Of a stretch of 6,139 bases of DNA, positions 5,097-6,139 are shown one piece after another. Below the pieces are notes generated by a model that was not told where the DNA came from, searched no databases, and worked only from the letters and a program-made list of their open reading frames with translations. Both the position numbers and the translations under genes were made by a program. The stretch's first letter is position 1. Each line of letters begins with the position of its first letter. The stretch spans positions 1 through 6,139 of the forward strand of contig VGPI01000128.1 of NCBI GenBank assembly GCA_016875595.1. Direction: 5' to 3'. This DNA comes from Candidatus Cloacimonadota bacterium. GTDB lineage: Bacteria; Cloacimonadota; Cloacimonadia; Cloacimonadales; Cloacimonadaceae.

Positions 5097-6026
5097 TTAA
5101 AATGGCGTTTGACAGCTGGGTAGCATCTTTTCCGCCAGGAGGATACCGCCCCGGACGCCGCTGCGGTTACCAAACTCTGCTTTGACTAATCGCAGATGTT
5201 CTCGGTTTTGTTCCGGTGTCAGTTCCATTATTCTGTCCTTGATCGATATCCACGGGAAATCCGCCACTTCGGTCATACCTCCGCCCAGGACGATCACATC
5301 CGGATCAAGGATCACGCTCAGGATCCCGATCCCTCTGCTCAGATACTTCAGCCCTTCAGTGACAACCAGGTTCACAGACGCGTCTCTTTTGCCGGTCTCA
5401 AGTATTCTGGCATAATCCCAGTCCGCTGCATCAATTCCCAGTAACTGCAAACGCCTGCGTATCCCGGTCATGGAGGAATATGCCTCCAGGCAACCGGTTC
5501 TGCCACAATTACATTCCGCTCCCTTGTCCACCATTTCGATATGCCCGATCTCCATGGCATAGCCACATCCACCGCGATAAATCCCGCCATTGATCACCAA
5601 TCCGCTGCCAATGCCCGAACCCAGCGTTATCCCGATCACCACCCGGGCATCAGGGTACTGGATTGCCTCGGAAAAGGTCATCAGATTGGCATCATTCTCA
5701 AACCAGTAGGGGATCCTGATATCCTCCGGCAGGAGGTCGCTCAATCTGGTATCGTTCAGACATTGCAGATTGGGATTTATCCCATGCAATCTGGAAGAAC
5801 CAATGTCCAGAGTACCCGGAATACCGATGCCGATGCCCGAGATCGCTTTGACTCTCTGCCCGCACCTGGCGATCACTTCCGCCATTGCCTTTTTGATCCC
5901 GGCTTTGCTGCTATTGGGAGTGGCGATGGAATCAAATCCTTGCAAACTGCTTACGCTATTGCCCCAGCCATACTTGATCGCCGAAGCGCCGATGTCGATA
6001 CCCAGGAAGTTCCGCACTTCACTCAT
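5097..6026 (-). CDS. ROK-family sugar kinase (glucokinase-like)
   Basis: This 309-residue protein has the usual ROK kinase length. It should phosphorylate a hexose or N-acyl hexosamine with ATP in the cytoplasm. Seen in order: the phosphate-binding loop GIDIGASAIK (9-18, usually DxGGTxIK), GIGIGIPGTLD (64-74), ENDAN (110-114) with D112 as the expected catalytic base, and the LGSGIGSGLVINGGIYRG segment (135-152). E159 and H162 lie in EIGH. The ROK zinc knuckle CNCGRTGCLEAY (172-183) follows, with C172, C174, C179 and H162 as zinc ligands and E181 as a sugar contact. VIVLGGGMTE follows later. No DNA-binding helix-turn-helix precedes the kinase domain, so it is an enzyme rather than a NagC/XylR-type repressor. 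The start at 6026 has GAGG 7 bases upstream. It begins 9 bases after the stop of the upstream gene, so the two are probably co-transcribed. The exact sugar cannot be read from the sequence. Confidence 0.93.
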   Translation of the reverse strand: MSEVRNFLGIDIGASAIKYGWGNSVSSLQGFDSIATPNSSKAGIKKAMAEVIARCGQRVKAISGIGIGIPGTLDIGSSRLHGINPNLQCLNDTRLSDLLPEDIRIPYWFENDANLMTFSEAIQYPDARVVIGITLGSGIGSGLVINGGIYRGGCGYAMEIGHIEMVDKGAECNCGRTGCLEAYSSMTGIRRRLQLLGIDAADWDYARILETGKRDASVNLVVTEGLKYLSRGIGILSVILDPDVIVLGGGMTEVADFPWISIKDRIMELTPEQNREHLRLVKAEFGNRSGVRGGILLAEKMLPSCQTPF

Positions 6027-6035
6027 TGCATGGCC

Positions 6036-6139
6036 TCATTCCGCCAAATGCTTGTATTCATCCTTGAGCTGCCCATATCTCGCCAGAGCCGCATCAAAGC
6101 CCCGGCAGACCTCGGCAAAACCGCTCCTTGAGCATCTGA
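6036..6139 (-). CDS. C-terminal end of an unidentified upstream gene (partial)
   Basis: The minus-strand frame ending in TGA at 6036-6038 is open to the right edge and gives 33 residues, ending FDAALARYGQLKDEYKHLAE. This amphipathic helical tail resembles the end of a real protein, and the stop sits 9 bases before the kinase start, as expected in an operon. A second frame is also open, ending at 6023-6025 and overlapping the kinase ATG. It is rich in Trp and Met and looks less natural. Too little is present to name the product; a carbohydrate-related gene would fit the ROK neighbour, but that is only a guess. Confidence 0.5.
   Translation of the reverse strand, partial: RCSRSGFAEVCRGFDAALARYGQLKDEYKHLAE

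Noticed and set aside
5088..5107. CGCC/GGCG inverted repeat at the end of the ROK kinase gene as a terminator
   Set aside because: The stem is only 4 bp and no T tract follows on the transcribed strand.
5541..6131. A 196-codon open frame on the plus strand opposite the ROK kinase gene
   Set aside because: It is antisense to a well-supported kinase. Its translation is rich in His, Pro and Asp with no domain, typical of a shadow frame.
6023..6139. Alternative frame for the right-edge partial gene, with a stop overlapping the kinase start
   Set aside because: An overlapping stop is attractive, but the translation is rich in Trp and Met and looks less natural than the frame ending at 6036. The choice remains uncertain.

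Overview
The window is a tightly packed single-strand block: every gene I can support reads on the minus strand, so transcription runs from the right edge to the left. No gene-free stretch exceeds about 75 bases. There are no RNA genes, insertion sequences, CRISPR arrays or phage-type genes. The organism looks like a diderm (outer-membrane) bacterium. It carries a MlaE/MlaD-type lipid transport system, a lipobox lipoprotein and a secreted FlgD-like/type IX-style tail domain with a YPNP motif. That tail domain is typical of the Fibrobacterota-Chlorobiota-Bacteroidota superphylum and candidate relatives such as Cloacimonadota or Marinimicrobia. This assignment is inference from domain style and cannot be proven from the window.

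Layout in transcription order: (1) the last 33 codons of an unidentified gene at the right edge; (2) a complete ROK-family sugar kinase with intact catalytic and zinc-binding residues; (3) a small secreted protein that is almost nothing but a signal peptide plus one tail-like beta domain; (4) an MlaE-family membrane permease; (5) an ABC ATPase-like protein (MlaF position) in which Walker A, Q-loop, signature, Walker B and H-loop are all replaced; (6) an MlaD/MCE-domain protein with a long helical C-terminal region; (7) a TPR-like lipoprotein overlapping the MCE gene by 8 bases; (8) a dihydroorotase/hydantoinase-like amidohydrolase cut by the left edge, which keeps the fold signatures and the first HxH metal motif but has lost the other recognisable metal ligands.

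Genes 4 to 7 form a coherent unit: permease, nucleotide-binding-domain-like subunit, membrane-anchored MCE substrate-binding protein and a lipoprotein. This is the expected makeup of a phospholipid or hydrophobic-molecule trafficking system between inner and outer membranes. Its most striking feature is that the only ATPase-like subunit in the cluster appears catalytically dead while its reading frame, length and fold spacing are preserved. A second probable pseudoenzyme (gene 8) follows 60 bases downstream of the lipoprotein. Either the MCE system uses an ATPase encoded elsewhere, or it is a passive or differently powered variant. Palindromic elements sit inside the start of the permease gene and in the 55-base gap before the MCE gene, and may shape expression within the operon.
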